A stretch of 64,000 nucleotides of DNA, taken from Malassezia japonica (Eukaryota > Basidiomycota > Malasseziomycetes > Malasseziales > Malasseziaceae). The translations under genes were made by a program, and so were the position numbers. How positions within the stretch are numbered: position 1 is the first letter of the stretch; the number at the start of each line of letters is the position of its first letter. Below, piece by piece: positions 61,226 to 64,000 of the stretch. The DNA lies in assembly GCF_029542785.1 (NCBI RefSeq), contig NC_083377.1, forward strand, positions 1 to 64,000. Reading direction: 5' to 3'. Under the pieces are notes generated by a model, which saw nothing but the letters and a program-made list of their open reading frames with translations, did not search any database and was not told the origin of the DNA.

Positions 61226-62650
61226 ATGACTCAGGTAGGTGGCCGAAATAGCTAACCACTGGCGGCCGAGCGCGCTGTGCCATCTGTCCCCCCTCCCCAG
61301 GTGCACACTGTGGACAGCATCACGCACACAGTAGAGGCACTTTCCACCGAGGCGGTGCGTAGGCAAAACTCACACAGTACCCCGAGACCTCGTATGATGG
61401 GCTGCCTGAACTGATGAGCGCTGTCGAACAGTCGCCGAGCGGCACGGCCCGCGTGAGCCGTGCGATCCGTAAGCGTCTCAAGTACGGCACAGTCCATGAG
61501 CAAAAGCGCGCACTGACCGTATGTGTTTCTCGAGCTTACCCAGATTCTCGAGGGCCTGGTCGAGATGGGCTCCAAGGACTTTCAGCGTATGTCATTCTGT
61601 CTAATCCAGGCAATTTTGCGGACATCAAGCTAGTCGAGCGCATCAAGTACATTGCCAACAGCGTCACGTCGGACGCAGGCGTGCGCCGCAAGCTCATGTT
61701 GATTCTTTTGTCGTGGCGCCGCCACTTTGCGCATGATCCTAGCATGGTCTATGTCACCAGTTTGTACAGCCAGTGTGGTGGCGTGGACCGCGTTGCTCCT
61801 GTACAGACCGTCGGCCGTGGTGCGCCGCACGGGGAGCACAACACGGCCGTGCACCCCGATGTGGGTTCGGGCCTGACGCACAACATCAACTCGGTACGTC
61901 GCTTTGCTAACGCCAGGGCATGACCAGTGTCGACGGAACGATCGCTGTCGCTCAGAAGGAGTCGTCTCACCTGCTCCAGGCAATGGTCGACGCGCAGAAG
62001 CGGGGCATCTCGGTGCTGGACGACACCCGCGTCCATACGCACGTGAACAATGTGCTGGCGGAGCAGAAGGAGGTCGTCAAGTACATCCACTCGGTCAGCG
62101 ACGAGGAGTTCCTCAACATGCTCGTGCACGCCAACGATATCATTGTCGATGTCCTACAGCGCCTCCAGCTGGTACGTTTTTTATTTGTTTGCTGCTGACC
62201 CAGGCCGCATCTGGCGATCCCGTGCAGCAGCACCCGCTTGGTACGGACCCGCCGCCGAAGGAGGACATTGTTACGCAGGCCGCCCGCCGTCTCTCGGCCG
62301 TCGCGCATGGCGCCGAGGGTGGCTGGACGAACCTGTCGCACCAAGTGGACGCCTCGCTGGTGGCCAACTCGGGCTTTACGACTGCCGCGCCTTCGCGTGG
62401 CGCTCCGCCGGAGGACTACGACACGGACTCGGATGCGGACGAGATCGACCTGAACGTCGCCGCGCAGAACACGCGTGCGACCGAGGGCATAGCCCAAGGC
62501 GTGACCCCGGCCGATCGCGCCGCTGCGACCGAGGGCGTCGACCCATTCGATGTGGCGCCTGTGCCGGGGCTTGGGAAGCCCGCCCCGCCTTCCTCGGAGA
62601 CGCACCCGGGCGCTGCGCCGCCGATCACCAATCCGTTCCACTTGTCATAG
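61226..62650 (+). CDS. LSB5: VHS-GAT domain protein (Lsb5-like)
   Basis: Seven exons: 61226-61234, 61301-61354, 61378-61518, 61544-61586, 61610-61893, 61917-62171 and 62204-62650. Introns are 66, 23, 25, 23, 23 and 32 nt. The product is 410 residues. The VHS domain runs from VHTVDSITHTVEALSTEA to IKYIANSVTSDAG, and the GAT three-helix domain is at about residues 180-265 (LLQAMVDAQKRGISVLDD through HANDIIVDVLQRLQL). The acidic tail ends NPFHLS. Lsb5 links ubiquitin, Arf and the Las17 actin machinery in endocytosis. The first intron is uncertain: an alternative GAG acceptor at 61270 also keeps the frame. Confidence 0.82.
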
Positions 62651-62751
62651 AGCGCCGCTCGGTTTAGTCCGCAGCCTCCACACTGTGAATTCTCACGTGG
62701 CCGCCCAGTGCCCGTGGAAGTGGCCAAAACGCCGGGGTAACGTTGGACAAC

Positions 62752-63707
62752 ATGACTGCGAAACAGAACGGAAACGAGCTCCGCCAGCGGTTCAATTCTG
62801 ACCGCAAAAGCAGCAAGGATGACCTGCGTCAAGACGCCGAGGTCGAGCTGAAGCGTTTCATCGAGACGAACGGCCACTTTAGCCTGGTCCGGTACGTGGG
62901 CGCACTAACGCAGCAACTTTCACCTCGCTGACGCTTTTACGCTGATGAACGGCTTCTGTGGCGCGCAGTCGATTTTCATGTCGGGGCGCTTCCTTGTGAC
63001 CTCTGACCCGAAGTACATGTGGTACGCGCTGTGGTTCCCCTTCTTTGGCGCGATCTTTGACATGCTTGACGGCAAGATCGCGCGCTGGCGCCGCTCGAGC
63101 AGCATGCTCGGCCAGGAACTCGACTCGCTCGCGGACTCGGTACGTGTTCTTTCTAATGTAGATTTCGTTCGGTGTCGCGCCGACATTTGCCGCGTTCGCG
63201 CTCGGCCTGCGCTACCCGCTCGACACGGCGCTCCTCACGGTGTTTGTGTGCGCGGGCGTTGCCCGCCTTGCGCGCTTCAATATCACGGCTGCTAATGTTC
63301 CACACGATGCATACGGCAAGTCTCGCTACTTCGAGGGGCTGCCGATCCCGTCGAGCCTTGCGCTTGTCGGTCTGATGGCGCTCTCGATTCTCTTTGGCCG
63401 CTTTGAGACCTCGAACGGGCCATGGGTGCCGAGCACGACGACCTACCCGTACACTGGCCGCTTCCTGTCGTATCTGGGCGTGGCGAGCGGCGCGGGCGTG
63501 CCGTTTGGCGAGTTCGTCCTGGACCTTACCGTGCCGGTGTATAAGCTGCTGACGCTCGGCGACTTCCTGCCCCAGTTCATGAGTCTGCCGGACATTGCCC
63601 AGCTGGCCAACTCCTTCGGCTATATTGCTATGCACAAGGTTTCTATAATTTTCGCGCTGTGGTCGATGGCCATGGTCAGCAAGACGCTCCGCGTCCCGAA
63701 GCCGTAG
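62752..63707 (+). CDS. CHO1: Phosphatidylserine synthase (CDP-diacylglycerol-serine O-phosphatidyltransferase)
   Basis: Exons 62752-62891, 62914-63139 and 63162-63707; both introns are 22 nt. The product is 303 residues with about six membrane helices. The CDP-alcohol phosphotransferase signature is complete in DMLDGKIARWRRSSS and GQELDSLADS. NFHLADAFTLMNGFCGAQS and PIPSSLALVGL further match Cho1. The enzyme makes phosphatidylserine in the ER, the entry to PE and PC through the CDP-DAG route. The second intron uses a TAG acceptor. Confidence 0.94.
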
Positions 63708-63753
63708 CATGCGTTACATAGGAATTATGCTTGCGCTTGGGCCTTCCTCCATC

Positions 63754-64000
63754 ATGCCGACGCTTGCGCTGCAGCTCAAGGGCGACTTTCAGAACGTGAC
63801 GCGCCTTGTGCCTACGGGCGGCGTGGACGCTGCGCTGCTGCTCAACCTCGAGTGCAACTCGTGCCGCGAGCAGCACCCGAATGCCGTCGCGCTGGAGCCC
63901 TCTAATGTCGACGAGATGCAAAAGAGCCGCGGCGAGGCCAACCTCGTGATCAACTGCCCGGCCTGCCGCCGCGAGAACTCGGCCACGTTCATCGTCAAAA
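63754..64000 (+). CDS. CXXC zinc-binding DUF866 protein (CZIB/YCR090C-like), 3' truncated
   Basis: The start MPTLALQLKGDFQNVTRL and the two CxxC pairs, CNSCRE near residue 34 and CPACRREN near residue 72, match DUF866/CZIB, a small zinc-binding eukaryotic protein of about 160 residues with unclear function. Only the first 82 codons lie inside the window; the gene runs off the right edge. An ATG at 63727 is also in frame, but similarity begins at 63754. Confidence 0.85.
   Translation, partial: MPTLALQLKGDFQNVTRLVPTGGVDAALLLNLECNSCREQHPNAVALEPSNVDEMQKSRGEANLVINCPACRRENSATFIVK

Overview
The window is the left end of a chromosome of a basidiomycete yeast, most likely Malassezia (Ustilaginomycotina). 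That reading rests on the telomere at base 1, a secretory-lipase relic, a very compact gene-dense core, and many tiny spliceosomal introns with a GTACGT donor and a CTNAC-like branch box next to the acceptor. The genus is inferred from gene content and style, not from a search.

Layout. 1-562 is telomere: a TTAGGA-type hexamer array, then a telomere-derived 13-bp array. About 0.6-17 kb is subtelomere: AT-richer, gene-poor, with genes that are lineage-specific, decayed or possibly of bacterial origin. It holds an orphan coiled-coil ORF, an MFS transporter, a DIP1984/septicolysin-family gene, a small secreted protein, a dead secretory lipase, an unrecognised two-exon gene, a fatty-acid-hydroxylase-superfamily enzyme, an alpha/beta hydrolase, a THI5-type thiamine-pyrimidine synthase and a secreted flavin amine oxidase.

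From about 17 kb the sequence becomes GC-rich and packed with conserved housekeeping genes that alternate strand almost gene by gene. They cover signalling and cytoskeleton (OPY2, DCTN6, MOB1, PPH3, LSB5), chromatin and kinetochore (ARP4, ASK1, NSL1, a securin-like protein), wall and secretion (chitin synthase, GH3 beta-glucosidase, OST3, SFT1, CHO1), nucleotide and amino-acid synthesis (ADE4, URA5, ARG8), mitochondria (RIM2, MRPL16, MIX23, RCF2, DLD-type dehydrogenase) and RNA or ribosome biology (U1C, USB1, TLS1, DBP8, NOP53). One tRNA-Ala gene and a decayed tandem copy lie at 51.9-52.1 kb.

The main result of reading across frames is splicing. I delineated 79 introns by joining homologous segments in frame. 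56 of them are 22 or 23 nt long and none is shorter than 22. In the 22-nt class I checked, the branch adenosine falls at position 17. Recovering these introns completes many genes that look broken as single ORFs (MOB1, U1C, SFT1, ARG8, the PPH3 C-terminus) and exposes exons of 11 and 5 nt in an ECM15-like gene. That gene nevertheless carries one in-frame TAA at a conserved position.
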